From the NCBI RefSeq assembly GCF_003234265.2, contig NZ_CP126256.1:186001-250000 (forward strand): a DNA stretch of 64,000 bases, read 5' to 3'. The translations under genes and the position numbers were made by a program. Of the stretch, positions 29,628 through 39,745 are shown piece by piece. The notes under the pieces are model-generated. The model saw only the letters and a list, made by a program, of their open reading frames with translations. It was not told where the DNA came from and searched no databases. Source of the DNA: Curtobacterium sp. MCSS17_015 (GTDB lineage: Bacteria > Actinomycetota > Actinomycetes > Actinomycetales > Microbacteriaceae). The stretch's first letter is position 1; every line of letters starts with the position of its first letter.

Positions 29628-30779
29628 ATGCAGTGCGACTACTTCGACCGCGGGGTGTGCCGGTCGTGCACCCTGATGGGCCAGCCCTACGGCGACCAGG
29701 TGCTCGACAAGGAGCTCCGCACCCGTGAGCTCCTCCACGACGCGGTCGAGGCGGCCGGCGGCCCCGGGGCGGTCGAATGGCTGCCGGCGGTCACGAGCCC
29801 CGAGTCCGGCTACCGCAACAAGGCGAAGATGGTCGTCGGCGGTTCGGTGCAGCACCCGACGGTCGGCATCCTGGACGAGCGGCAGCGCGGGGTCGACCTG
29901 CGGCACTGCGGCATCTGCACCCCGGGCATCCAGCGCGCGCTCCCCGTGCTCGCCGACTTCGTGTCGTCGGCAGGGCTCATCCCCTACGACGTCCGGCAGC
30001 GCCGGGGCGAGCTGAAGTACGTGCTCGTCACCGAGTCGCCGGACGCCGAGCTCATGGTGCGGTTCGTCCTCCGCTCCGAGGGGCAGCTCCCGCGACTGCG
30101 CGAGCACCTCGACGCGCTCCGACGGGTCCTGCCGCAGGCGGTCGTCGTGACGGCGAACCTGCTGCCCGAGCACAAGGCCGTCACCGAGGGGGACCGGGAG
30201 GTCGTCCTCACCGAGCAGCAGACCCTCCCGATGCGCCTGGGTCCGGTGACGATGCACCTGCGCCCGCAGAGCTTCTTCCAGACGAACACCGCCGTCGCGA
30301 CGCAGCTGTACGCCCAGGCGTCGTCGTGGATCGACGAGGTCGACCCGGTGTCGATGTGGGACCTGTACTGCGGTGTCGGTGGCTTCGCCCTGCACGCCGC
30401 TCGTCCGGGCCGCGCGGTCACCGGGATCGAGACGAGCCGTGAGGCAATCGTGTCCGCCAAGCAGTCCGCGCGCGAGGCGGGTCTGTCCGACGTCCGGTTC
30501 GCCGCCGACGACGCGACGGCGCACGCCCTGCGCACGCGGCCCGGTTCGACGCCGGAACTCGTCGTGGTGAACCCACCCCGGCGCGGCATCGGGGCCGAGC
30601 TGTCGGGGTGGTTCGAGACGTCGGACGTCCGTCACGTCGTCTACTCGAGCTGCAACCCGGTGACCCTCGCGCGCGACCTCGCGGCGATGCCGTCGTTCCG
30701 GCTGCGGCGGGCCCGCGTCCTCGACATGTTCCCGCAGACGGGGCACCTCGAGGCCGTCACGCTGCTCTCGCGGGACTGA
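29628..30779 (+). CDS. rlmC: 23S rRNA (uracil(747)-C(5))-methyltransferase RlmC
   Basis: A 383-residue SAM-dependent RNA methyltransferase of the RlmC/RlmD/TrmA group. The N terminus holds the Fe-S cysteine pattern CDYFDRGVCRSC plus a later HCGIC. The Rossmann motif is WDLYCGVGGFALHA. The target-binding NPPRRG loop and the catalytic Cys in YSSCNP are intact. RlmC proteins begin directly with the MxCxYF motif and lack the TRAM domain, as here. TATCCT (29613-29618) lies 9 bases before the ATG, giving at most a 2-3 base leader. Confidence 0.93.
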   Translation: MQCDYFDRGVCRSCTLMGQPYGDQVLDKELRTRELLHDAVEAAGGPGAVEWLPAVTSPESGYRNKAKMVVGGSVQHPTVGILDERQRGVDLRHCGICTPGIQRALPVLADFVSSAGLIPYDVRQRRGELKYVLVTESPDAELMVRFVLRSEGQLPRLREHLDALRRVLPQAVVVTANLLPEHKAVTEGDREVVLTEQQTLPMRLGPVTMHLRPQSFFQTNTAVATQLYAQASSWIDEVDPVSMWDLYCGVGGFALHAARPGRAVTGIETSREAIVSAKQSAREAGLSDVRFAADDATAHALRTRPGSTPELVVVNPPRRGIGAELSGWFETSDVRHVVYSSCNPVTLARDLAAMPSFRLRRARVLDMFPQTGHLEAVTLLSRD

Positions 30780-31800
<1,021 letters not shown>

Positions 31801-31825
31801 CGCCCGAGCGTCGCGCAGCCGATCG

Positions 31826-31859
31826 GAAGCGCCCCACGACCTCGGTCGTGGGGCGCTTC
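31826..31859 (+). terminator. Terminator after the Rpf gene
   Basis: A perfect 15-base stem with a CTCG tetraloop (arms 31826-31840 and 31845-31859), 25 bases after the stop. It lies between convergent genes and could serve both. Confidence 0.8.
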
Positions 31860-31887
31860 GTCGTGGCGCTCCGGTCGCCGGCGGTGC

Positions 31888-32940
31888 TCAGCCCCGAGCG
31901 CTGACCGCGCCCGTCCGGTGGTGGGCCAGCCAGCCGTCGACGTCATCAGAGCGCAGGGCGATCGTCAGCGCGGTGAGTTCCCCTCGGTCCACCTCGACGT
32001 AGTCCTGCCCGTCGGGGCTGGTGCCACCGCCGGCGGTCGGCAGCGTGAACGTCTCGAGGTCCTGCGGTCGGACGGAGCGGAGCGACCAACCGAGGTCGAC
32101 GACGGCCCCGAAGGTGAGACCGGGATCGACGGAGAGGTACTCGCTCGTCGAGGTCACGAACTGCTGCAGGGCCCCCGGGTCGGTCAGGGTGCCCTGCGAG
32201 AGCACCTTCTCGAGGAGTCCGCGGATGAAGGCCTGCTGGTTCCGGACCCGCGTGTGGTCGGCGTCGGCGAAGGCGTACCGCTCGCGCACGAAGGTGAGCG
32301 CTTCCGCTCCGTCGAGCTCGTTCGGCCCCGCCGCGAAGTGGTGTCCGCGAGCGTCGAAGGCCTCCGGGGACCGGACGGTGACACCACCGAGGGCGTCGGT
32401 CATGCCGGCGAACCCGGCGAAGTCGATCTCGGCCACGTGGTCGATCCGGACGTCGAGCAGCTGCTCCACGGTCTGTACGGTCAACGGCACACCTCCCCAC
32501 GAGTACGCCGCGTTGATCTTCGCCCTGCCGTGGCCCGGGACGTCGACCCACGAGTCGCGCAGGATCGACATGAGGGAGACGTGCCGCCGGTCGCCCGCGA
32601 TGTGCGCGAGCATCAGCGTGTCCGAGCGGCCGCCGATCGTCCCGTCGTGCTCGGGGTCGAGGTGTGCGCGCGAGTCCGACCCGATGAGCAGGACGTCGAC
32701 CGCGTCGTCGGCGTCCGCCGGTCGGTCGCCGGTCGGGAAGGTGTCGTCCAGCACGGTGTGCCCGGCGTCGTACCGCTGCGCGAGTCCGCCGATGAAGGTG
32801 CTCACGACCACGGCGAGGACCACCGCGACGGCGGTGAGCGACCCGGCGGCCACGAGGACCGCCGTCAGCCACGCTGGTCGGCGTCGAGCGGACGGCGCGG
32901 TTCGGTGAGCGGGCGGCGCCGCGACCCGGCGACCGGACAT
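31888..32940 (-). CDS. LytR-CpsA-Psr (LCP) family ligase
   Basis: A 350-residue membrane-anchored LCP protein that transfers wall polymers from a lipid carrier to peptidoglycan. A short cytoplasmic N terminus is followed by one helix (about 24-50), then the LCP domain with VLLIGSDSR, the Arg/Asp pair in GRSDTLMLAHI, ILRDSWVDVPGHG and KINAAYSWGG. There is no LytR_C tail, in contrast to the paralogue at 37319. AGGGAG lies 4-5 bases before the ATG. It converges with the Rpf gene. Confidence 0.91.
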   Translation of the reverse strand: MSGRRVAAPPAHRTAPSARRRPAWLTAVLVAAGSLTAVAVVLAVVVSTFIGGLAQRYDAGHTVLDDTFPTGDRPADADDAVDVLLIGSDSRAHLDPEHDGTIGGRSDTLMLAHIAGDRRHVSLMSILRDSWVDVPGHGRAKINAAYSWGGVPLTVQTVEQLLDVRIDHVAEIDFAGFAGMTDALGGVTVRSPEAFDARGHHFAAGPNELDGAEALTFVRERYAFADADHTRVRNQQAFIRGLLEKVLSQGTLTDPGALQQFVTSTSEYLSVDPGLTFGAVVDLGWSLRSVRPQDLETFTLPTAGGGTSPDGQDYVEVDRGELTALTIALRSDDVDGWLAHHRTGAVSARG

Positions 32941-33015
32941 GGGACTCCCTGGAGACAGGTCGGCCCTGATGCCGACCCATCCAGCGTCTCACATATCGGA
33001 TACCAGCGCCAGGTG

Positions 33016-33435
33016 TCAGTCGTCCGGTCGCGACGGCCCGGCGCCTGCGAGGATCGCGCTGAGGTGCCGCCGGAGGTCGGGGTCGTCCGGCAGGACCTCG
33101 CGCTCGATGTGCTTCGCGGTGTCCCACATCGTGCGGCCGTGCTCGGTCACCGTCACGACGCGCCGCCGTCCGTCGGCGGGGTGTGGACCGCGCTCGATCA
33201 TCCCGTCACGCTCGAGTCGCTCGAGGGTCCGTGACATCGTCTGCGGCTGCACGCGGGCCGTCCTGGCGATGACGTCGGCGCCCGTCGGGCCGTTGCGGAG
33301 CGCGATGTCGAGTGCGATGAGCGCCGCATGGGGCAGTCCGATGGCCCGGAGTCGTTCGTCCCACTCGCGTTCGACGGCCCGTGCCGCTGCGGCCAGCAGT
33401 CGTCCGATCGGCCACTGCGCGGGCTCGTCCTCCAT
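33016..33435 (-). CDS. MarR family repressor, probably of the adjacent MMPL exporter
   Basis: A 139-residue MarR protein: dimer helices, HTH (ADVIARTARVQPQTMSRTLERLERDGMIER) and wing (ADGRRRVVTVTEHG). TAGACT (33447-33442) ends 6 bases before the ATG, so the message is probably leaderless. The divergent gene encodes an MMPL exporter and the short gap holds a 12-base perfect palindrome, the classic MarR-exporter arrangement. Confidence 0.88.
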   Translation of the reverse strand: MEDEPAQWPIGRLLAAAARAVEREWDERLRAIGLPHAALIALDIALRNGPTGADVIARTARVQPQTMSRTLERLERDGMIERGPHPADGRRRVVTVTEHGRTMWDTAKHIEREVLPDDPDLRRHLSAILAGAGPSRPDD

Positions 33436-33484
33436 GCGGCGAGTCTACGGTGGGGGCATCGGACGACCTGGTGCGCCAGAGTGT

Positions 33485-33511
33485 TCAGCATGCTGACTAC
33501 TCGTGTACGCT
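33485..33511 (+). promoter_or_regulatory. MarR operator and promoter of the MMPL gene
   Basis: The perfect palindrome TCAGCATGCTGA (33485-33496), with AGT/ACT outer matches, overlaps the expected -35 region. TACGCT (33506-33511) is the -10, and the GTG start follows 7 bases later, so transcript and reading frame begin together. A dimer bound here would block the exporter promoter. Confidence 0.65.
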
Positions 33512-33518
33512 CGCCGTC

Positions 33519-35654
33519 GTGTCCCGCCTCCTCCGCATCGCGATCCCCGCCCTCGTCGTCCTCGCGTGGCTGGTCGTCGCCGCGATCGGCGGCCCCTTCG
33601 CCGGCCGCATCTCCGAGGTCTCGACGAACGACCAGACCTCGTTCCTGCCGGCGTCGGCCGACGCGACCGCGGTGCAGGACCGCAGCAGCGACTTCCGCGA
33701 CGCCACCGGTGCGCCGGCGATCATCGTGCTCGAGCGCGACGGGGGGCTCCGCCCCGGCGACGGCGCCGCGGCGGAACGGGTCGCCGACGCACTCGGGGAG
33801 CGCGACGACGTGGACCAGGTCAGCCCCGCCATCCCGAGCGCGGACGGCGACGCGGTCGAGATCGTCGCGACGCTCACCGCCGCCGCCGAGCCGGGGAACG
33901 CGGTCGACGCGATCCGCACGGACCTCGACGCCGCACTGCCGGACGGACTCAGCGGGCACGTCACCGGACCGGCGGGCTTCACCGCCGACCTGACCGCGGC
34001 GTTCGCGGGCATCGACGGGCTGCTGCTCGGTGTCGCGCTCGCCGCGGTGCTCGTCATCCTGGTGGTCGTCTACCGGTCGCCACTGCTGCCGTTCCTCGTG
34101 CTCGCCACGGCCGTGTTCGCCCTCACCGCGTCGATCCTCGTCGTGTGGGCGCTCGCGAAGGCCGGTGTCGTCACGGTGAACGGGCAGGTGCAGGGCATCC
34201 TCTCGATCCTCGTGATCGGTGCCGCGACCGACTACGCGCTCCTCTACACGTCCCGGTACCGCGAGGCCCTCCGTGACCACCGCACGGGGTGGGACGCGAC
34301 CAAGGCCGCGCTCCGGGTCTCCCTCGAGCCGGTCATCGCCTCGGGCGGCACGGTCGTCGTCGGTGTGCTGTGCCTCCTGCTGTCCGACCTCGACTCGAAC
34401 AAGGCGCTCGGGCCGGTGGCGGCGATCGGCATCGTGTCCAGTGTGCTCGCCGCCCTGACCCTCCTGCCCGCGCTGCTGCTCTGCTTCCGCCGTGCCGCGT
34501 TCTGGCCGCTCCGTCCCGCGTTCGGCAGCGCCCACCCGGTGCTCACCGGACCGGACGCACGCGGGCTCTGGGCGCGCGTGGGTCGGCTGGTCGGCGGGCG
34601 CTCCCGGACGGTCTGGGTCGTCTGCACGGTCGGACTCCTCGTGATGGGCACGGGACTGATCGGCCTGCGCGCCGACGGGGTGCCGCAGAGCGACCTCGTG
34701 ATCGGGCAGTCACCGGCGCGCGACGGCCAGACCGTGCTCGCCGACCACTTCCCCGGCGGCTCGGGCAGCCCCGCGCTCGTCCTCGGTGACGCCGACCGCA
34801 TCGACGAACTCGCCGACGCGGTCGCCGACGTCGACGGCGTCGACGGCGTGAGCGCTGCTGCGCAGGACTCGCCGTCCGGCTCCGTCCCGGTCGCGGCCGG
34901 CAGCGCGGCCGGCGCCCCCTCCGGTGTGTCCGCTCCAGGGCCGACCGTGTCCCGCGGTCAGGTGCTCCTCGAAGCGACCCTCGCCGACCCGGCGGACTCC
35001 ACGGCGGCCGAGCAGACCGTCCGCGAGCTCCGCACCGCCGTGGAGCGCGTCGACCCCGGCGCCCTCGTCGGTGGCGTGACGGCCACGGCGATCGACACGA
35101 ACGACACCGGCATCCGCGACCGGACCGTCATCATCCCCGTCGTCCTCGCCGTGATCCTGCTCATCCTCATGCTGCTGCTCCGGAGCGTCGTCGCGCCGCT
35201 CGTGCTCATCGGCAGCGTCATCGTGTCCTTCGCGGCCGCGCTCGGCGTGGGGGCGCTCGTGTTCGACCACGTGCTCGGGTTCCCCGGCGCGGACCCCGCC
35301 GTGCCGCTCTACTCGTTCGTCTTCCTCGTGGCGCTCGGCGTGGACTACAACATCTTCCTCATGACACGGGTGCGTGAGGAGACCCTCCGCCACGGCCCGC
35401 GGGAGGGTGTGCTCCGCGGACTCGGGGCGACCGGCGGGGTGATCACCTCGGCCGGGGTGGTGCTCGCCGCGACCTTCGCAGCACTCGGGGTCATCCCGAT
35501 CCTGTTCCTCGTCCAGATCGCCTTCGTCGTCGCGTTCGGCGTCCTGCTCGACACCGTCGTGGTCCGATCGCTGCTGGTCCCGGCGCTCGTGCTCGACCTG
35601 GACCGCCGGGCCTGGTGGCCCTCGCGCCTCTCGCGCCGACCCCGTGACATGTGA
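33519..35654 (+). CDS. MMPL/RND family exporter
   Basis: A 711-residue MMPL transporter with two repeats, each an extracytoplasmic domain followed by five or six helices. The family residues GAATDYALLYTSRYRE (first half) and ALGVDYNIFLMTRVREE (second half) form the proton relay. MMPL proteins export lipids, drugs or siderophores. The second porter domain contains a Pro/Gly/Ser-rich loop. The start GTG is set by the -10 seven bases upstream. It is regulated by the divergent MarR protein. Confidence 0.92.
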   Translation: MSRLLRIAIPALVVLAWLVVAAIGGPFAGRISEVSTNDQTSFLPASADATAVQDRSSDFRDATGAPAIIVLERDGGLRPGDGAAAERVADALGERDDVDQVSPAIPSADGDAVEIVATLTAAAEPGNAVDAIRTDLDAALPDGLSGHVTGPAGFTADLTAAFAGIDGLLLGVALAAVLVILVVVYRSPLLPFLVLATAVFALTASILVVWALAKAGVVTVNGQVQGILSILVIGAATDYALLYTSRYREALRDHRTGWDATKAALRVSLEPVIASGGTVVVGVLCLLLSDLDSNKALGPVAAIGIVSSVLAALTLLPALLLCFRRAAFWPLRPAFGSAHPVLTGPDARGLWARVGRLVGGRSRTVWVVCTVGLLVMGTGLIGLRADGVPQSDLVIGQSPARDGQTVLADHFPGGSGSPALVLGDADRIDELADAVADVDGVDGVSAAAQDSPSGSVPVAAGSAAGAPSGVSAPGPTVSRGQVLLEATLADPADSTAAEQTVRELRTAVERVDPGALVGGVTATAIDTNDTGIRDRTVIIPVVLAVILLILMLLLRSVVAPLVLIGSVIVSFAAALGVGALVFDHVLGFPGADPAVPLYSFVFLVALGVDYNIFLMTRVREETLRHGPREGVLRGLGATGGVITSAGVVLAATFAALGVIPILFLVQIAFVVAFGVLLDTVVVRSLLVPALVLDLDRRAWWPSRLSRRPRDM

Positions 35655-35666
35655 CACGCTGATCGC

Positions 35667-36317
35667 ATGCCAGTCCCCTCGACCCAGCCCGCCGCCGAGC
35701 GCAAGCTCCTCCGCGACACCGTGCAGGACAAGATCCGGACCGCGATCATGGACGGCACGCTCGAGCCCGGCGAACGACTCAACGACGACGACCTCATCGC
35801 CTGGCTCGGCGTCTCCCGCACCCCCATCCGTGAGGCGCTGGCCGAACTCGCCCGCGCCGGACTCATCGAGATGGCCCCGAACCGGTACACCCGGGTCGCA
35901 TCGCCGTCGGCAGCGGAGCTGCTCGACGCCTACCAGACCCTCGGTGTGATCTACGGCGGTGTCGTCCGGCTCGCCGTGCCGCGCTTCACCGACGCCGAGC
36001 GCCGCAGGGTCGTGGGCACGCTCGACGACGTGCTCACCCGACTCGGCAAGGGGCAGCAGGCCGAGATCGCCCACGACGGCGCCGGCATCTACTCGATGTG
36101 GGCGGACGCCTGCGGCAACGCGTCGCTCGAACAGCTCTGCCGGTCGACCACCGACGGCCTCGCCTACAAGCTGCGCGTCCCGGAGATCGCCGAGGTCGTC
36201 CCGCCCGAGGTGGTCGCGCCCCGCATCCGGGAACTCCGGGACGCCGTCGTCGCCCAGGACCCGATCGCCGCTGAGCTCGCGATGGAGGCCGCGCACCTGC
36301 TGCCGAGCCGGGACTGA
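35667..36317 (+). CDS. GntR family transcriptional regulator (FCD subfamily)
   Basis: A 216-residue regulator. The N-terminal winged helix contains GERLNDDDLIAWLGVSRTPIREALAELARAGLIE. The C-terminal all-helical FCD effector domain has lost some of the usual metal-binding His residues. A CACGCT hexamer ends 6 bases before the ATG. The start is only 12 bases after the MMPL stop, so readthrough is also possible. The ligand is unknown. Confidence 0.87.
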   Translation: MPVPSTQPAAERKLLRDTVQDKIRTAIMDGTLEPGERLNDDDLIAWLGVSRTPIREALAELARAGLIEMAPNRYTRVASPSAAELLDAYQTLGVIYGGVVRLAVPRFTDAERRRVVGTLDDVLTRLGKGQQAEIAHDGAGIYSMWADACGNASLEQLCRSTTDGLAYKLRVPEIAEVVPPEVVAPRIRELRDAVVAQDPIAAELAMEAAHLLPSRD

Positions 36318-36333
36318 CCGTGCCGCAGCCGGA

Positions 36334-37170
36334 CTAGCGGGGCAGCGCGCCGGTCACGAGTGCGGCGGCCCACAGCGCGACGATCGCCGCGACGGCGCCC
36401 GCGTGCCACCACGCGTGCATGACGAGCACGGCGGCGAACTCCCGCAGGAACGCGCTCGGGACCGACTGCCGCGCGGTGGGCGCCCCGAGCACGCGGGCAT
36501 CGAGCCCCGCGGGCCGAGCCGTGATCGCGGTGCGCATGACGTGGTAGTCGTTCGTCACGACGAGCGTCCGCCCGCCGATCCCGGCGTCGTGCAGGACCCT
36601 GCGGGAGAACCGGAGGTTCTCGCGGGTGTTCCGGGAGCGCGGCTCGCGGTGCACGAGCCCGGACGGGAGGCCCTGGTCGACGAGGTACTCCGCCATCGCG
36701 TCCGCCTCGGTCCGGTCCTCGTCGTCCCCCTGCCCGCCCGAGACGACCACCACGGGCGTGCGGCCGGCGGCGTCCGACCGGCGGAACACCTCGATCGCAC
36801 GGTCGAGCCGGGACCGCAGCATCGGCGACACCTGCCCGTGCACGAGCCCGCACCCGAGGACGACGACCGCTTCGGCCTGCTCCGTCACGCGGACGTGTCC
36901 GTAGGCGACGGCCGCCCCGAGGAACACGAGGAAGGCGGCGGCGACGTACCCGGCGACCGCCACGACGAGCACGAGGGCCGCGGAACTGACCGGGGTGCCG
37001 AGGCCTGCGAGCACGACGACCAGGGCGTCGAGCGCCAGGAGCGCGACCCCCACCACCAGGGCGAGGAGCCGGGTGAGGCTGCGGGCGCCGCGGCGCAGGG
37101 CGCGGACACCGTTCCCGACCAGGAGGGCTGCGACCAGGGCGCAGCACACAGCGAGGACGGACAGGAGCAC
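36334..37170 (-). CDS. YdcF/SanA-like membrane protein (DUF218)
   Basis: A 278-residue protein with three or four N-terminal membrane segments, a DUF218 domain (VVVLGCGLVHGQVSPMLRSRLDRA ... VVSGGQG ... TNDYHVMRT) and a final hydrophobic segment. DUF218 proteins such as SanA/YdcF are tied to envelope integrity. Three in-frame starts exist (37194, 37173, 37170). The GTG at 37170 is preferred since TACGGT ends 6 bases upstream, matching the leaderless pattern of this genome. It is divergent from the second LCP gene. Confidence 0.82.
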   Translation of the reverse strand: MLLSVLAVCCALVAALLVGNGVRALRRGARSLTRLLALVVGVALLALDALVVVLAGLGTPVSSAALVLVVAVAGYVAAAFLVFLGAAVAYGHVRVTEQAEAVVVLGCGLVHGQVSPMLRSRLDRAIEVFRRSDAAGRTPVVVVSGGQGDDEDRTEADAMAEYLVDQGLPSGLVHREPRSRNTRENLRFSRRVLHDAGIGGRTLVVTNDYHVMRTAITARPAGLDARVLGAPTARQSVPSAFLREFAAVLVMHAWWHAGAVAAIVALWAAALVTGALPR

Positions 37171-37318
37171 CATGCGACCGTACTGGGCGACCATGTGCGG
37201 ACGGGCCACGCTGCGGCGGAGGTGGGCCGGGCCTCCCGGAGGGATCCGTACAGGTCCGTCCAGCTGCGTCCAGCCGGAATCCATGTCATCCGCGTGCCCC
37301 ACCGTTATGGTTCTCCCC

Positions 37319-38827
37319 GTGACGAACGCACCCGAGGAGACCAGGCCGCGCCGTGCCGACCGCGCCGTGCCGCCCCGCCACGGGCGCCGGAAGCGCCACT
37401 GGGGGATCGTGCTCCCCGCGGTGGCAGGCGTCCTCACGATGGCCGTGCTGCTGAGCGGCGGGTACGCGGCGTACGCGTACAACCGTCTCGCGAGCAGCGT
37501 CACGAAGGTGGACGCGATCGGCAGCGCGCCCGCCGCGGAGGACGACGTCGACGGCAGGGCGATGAACATCCTGCTCGTCGGGGACGACCACCGACCGGAC
37601 AACGCCACCCCCGAACAGCTCGCCGAACTGAGCACCGAGTCGGACGGCGGTGCGACCAACACCGACACCATGATCGTCCTGCACATCGCCGCCGACGGCC
37701 GCAGCGCGACGATGATCTCGTTCCCGCGGGACTCCTACGTCGACATCCCCGGCGTCGGCAAGGGCAAGCTCAACAGCGCGTTCCACTACGGCACCCTCGA
37801 CGGTGGCGGTGACAGCGGCGGCGCGAAGAAGCTCATCGCGACGATCCAGGACCTCAGCGGTCTGACGATCGACCACTACGTCCGGGTGTCGCTGCTCGGG
37901 TTCTACGAGATCGTCAAGCAGCTCGGGCCGGTGAACGTCTGCCTCAACCAGGCCGCGAAGGACTCGTACTCGGGCGTCGACCTGCCCGCCGGGGTGTCGG
38001 AGCTCGACGCCAAGCAGGCCCTGTCTTTCGTCCGCCAGCGTCACGGCCTGCCGAACGGCGACCTCGACCGCCAGGTCCGCCAGCAGTACTTCCTGTCGCA
38101 GGAGGCGCGGAAGATCCTGTCGGCCGGCACGCTCCTCAACCCGGTGAAGACCACCAAGATCATCGACGCGATCGGTGACTCCGTCGAGACCGACCAGGGC
38201 CTCGACCTGCTCTCGCTCGCGCGGCAGATGAGCAACCTCCGTCCGTCGAACATCAAGTCCGCCACCATCCCGATCCTCGGCACCCCGACGGTCTACCCGA
38301 ACGGGTACGCGCTGTCGGTGGTCGAGGTCGACACCGTCGGCATGCCCGCGTTCGTGCAGGGCCTGGTCGGCGAGGCGCCGGCGTACACGGAGGCGAAGGC
38401 CGCCGACCCCGCGTCGGTGTCCGTCACGGTGTCGAACGGCAGCGGTGTCACCGGTGCGGCGGCCGCTGCGAGCGAGGTCCTGACCGCGCGCGGGTTCCAG
38501 GTCGCCACACCCGGGTCCTCGGACACGACGGCGACGACGATGGTGCAGTACCCGGTCGGCCAGGAGGCCCAGGCCAAGGCCGTCGCGGCCGTCGTCCCCG
38601 GCGCGGTGCCGGTCCAGAGCACCACGGTGCAGGGCGTCACGCTGGTCCTCGGCACGGACGGGAAGACGCCCACCGCTCCGGCGGCGGCGCAGCCCGAGGC
38701 CCCGGCGCAGCCGTCCGAGCAGGCATCCGAGGAGGCCGAGGCGCCGCAGTCGTCGGAGGCAGCGGAGCCGAGCCCCTCGTCCACGGCCGTGCACGAGTAC
38801 GGCCAGGAAGGCGTCTGCATCAACTAG
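37319..38827 (+). CDS. LCP family ligase with LytR_C domain
   Basis: A 502-residue LCP protein. One N-terminal helix (about 33-53) is followed by the LCP domain (MNILLVGDDHRPDN, TNTDTMIVLHIA, SFPRDSYVDIPGVG, KLNSAFHYG) and a C-terminal LytR_C domain (about 355-450). An Ala/Pro/Ser/Glu-rich tail ends with a Cys. The domain order equals that of mycobacterial and corynebacterial Lcp proteins that attach arabinogalactan or similar polymers. TATGGT (37306-37311) ends 7 bases before the GTG, so the message is leaderless; an ATG at 37307 would lie inside the -10. Confidence 0.91.
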   Translation: MTNAPEETRPRRADRAVPPRHGRRKRHWGIVLPAVAGVLTMAVLLSGGYAAYAYNRLASSVTKVDAIGSAPAAEDDVDGRAMNILLVGDDHRPDNATPEQLAELSTESDGGATNTDTMIVLHIAADGRSATMISFPRDSYVDIPGVGKGKLNSAFHYGTLDGGGDSGGAKKLIATIQDLSGLTIDHYVRVSLLGFYEIVKQLGPVNVCLNQAAKDSYSGVDLPAGVSELDAKQALSFVRQRHGLPNGDLDRQVRQQYFLSQEARKILSAGTLLNPVKTTKIIDAIGDSVETDQGLDLLSLARQMSNLRPSNIKSATIPILGTPTVYPNGYALSVVEVDTVGMPAFVQGLVGEAPAYTEAKAADPASVSVTVSNGSGVTGAAAAASEVLTARGFQVATPGSSDTTATTMVQYPVGQEAQAKAVAAVVPGAVPVQSTTVQGVTLVLGTDGKTPTAPAAAQPEAPAQPSEQASEEAEAPQSSEAAEPSPSSTAVHEYGQEGVCIN

Positions 38828-38887
38828 CGCTCGCGTGCGACGGACGGCGGGCGGCAGTGCCCGGGTGCGCGCGGGTAGGTTCGAGGG

Positions 38888-39670
38888 GTGACCAGCACCG
38901 CGCGCCCGATCACCCTCATGACCTACAACATCAAGAACCCGGACCCGGCGCACGACTGGCCCGCCCGTCGGCCCGTCGTGCTCGACCTCATCCTTCGGCA
39001 CGACCCCGACCTGGTGTGCGTGCAGGAGGCCTTCGACCACCAGATGGACGACCTCCGGGCCGGGTTGCCCGACCACGCCGACATCGGCCAGGGGCGCGAG
39101 GGCGGCACCGCGGGCGAGCACCCCGCCGTCTTCTACCGCCGCGACCGCTTCCGTCCCGCCGACTCCGGCTCGTTCTGGCTCTCGGACACCCCCGACGAGC
39201 CGGTCTCGAACACGTGGGGCAGCCTGTACCCCCGCATCGCGAACCACGTGCAGTTCCTCGACGCGGAGGGTCCGACCTTCACGCTGCTGACCACCCACAT
39301 GGACCACGAGCGGGGCCCGCACGGCGACGAGGTCCGCGGGCGCAGTGCGGCGCTCATCGTGCAGCGGCTGTCGGTCGTCGACGGGCCGGTGCTCTTCGCG
39401 GGGGACTGCAACGAGCCGTTCGGGGCGGGTGCTGCCGCGCAGGTCTTCACCGACGCCGGTTACACGGACGCGTGGGCCGTGGCCGGGGACCCCGACGACC
39501 GGACGGCGTCGTACAACGAGTGGCAGCCGCCGGTGGCGAGCGGAGAGCGCATCGACTGGGTGCTCACCCGCGGGGTCGCCGGCGTCGACCGCGTGGTGAT
39601 CGACCACGACGGGCCCGAGACCTGGTTCGCGAGCGACCACTTCCCGGTGGTGGCGACGATCCGGGTCTGA
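38888..39670 (+). CDS. Endonuclease/exonuclease/phosphatase family protein
   Basis: A 260-residue metal-dependent phosphodiesterase/nuclease fold. Motifs are MTYNIKN, VCVQEAF (metal-binding Glu), TTHMDHE, AGDCNEPF (catalytic Asp/Asn) and the terminal ASDHFPVVA. No signal peptide is present, so it is cytosolic. TAGGTT (38876-38881) ends 6 bases before the GTG (leaderless). The substrate could be DNA, a sugar phosphate or a lipid. Confidence 0.88.
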   Translation: MTSTARPITLMTYNIKNPDPAHDWPARRPVVLDLILRHDPDLVCVQEAFDHQMDDLRAGLPDHADIGQGREGGTAGEHPAVFYRRDRFRPADSGSFWLSDTPDEPVSNTWGSLYPRIANHVQFLDAEGPTFTLLTTHMDHERGPHGDEVRGRSAALIVQRLSVVDGPVLFAGDCNEPFGAGAAAQVFTDAGYTDAWAVAGDPDDRTASYNEWQPPVASGERIDWVLTRGVAGVDRVVIDHDGPETWFASDHFPVVATIRV

Positions 39671-39694
39671 GCCCCACCGGTCTGAGCCCCACCG
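39665..39694. repeat. 15-base tandem duplication
   Basis: GTCTGAGCCCCACCG occurs twice head to tail (39665-39679 and 39680-39694), starting within the last codons of the phosphodiesterase gene, so the stop codon TGA is duplicated in frame. It is probably a replication-slippage product. Confidence 0.7.
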
Positions 39695-39745
39695 GTCCGC
39701 CCCGGCCCGGACGGACGGGATCGGGTCGGCCCTCGGCAGGTCCGC

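Noticed and set aside
35959-37812. A long plus-strand frame across the GntR and YdcF region
   Set aside because: It runs in the wrong frame of gntR and antisense to ydcF, with low-complexity Arg/Pro/His translation.
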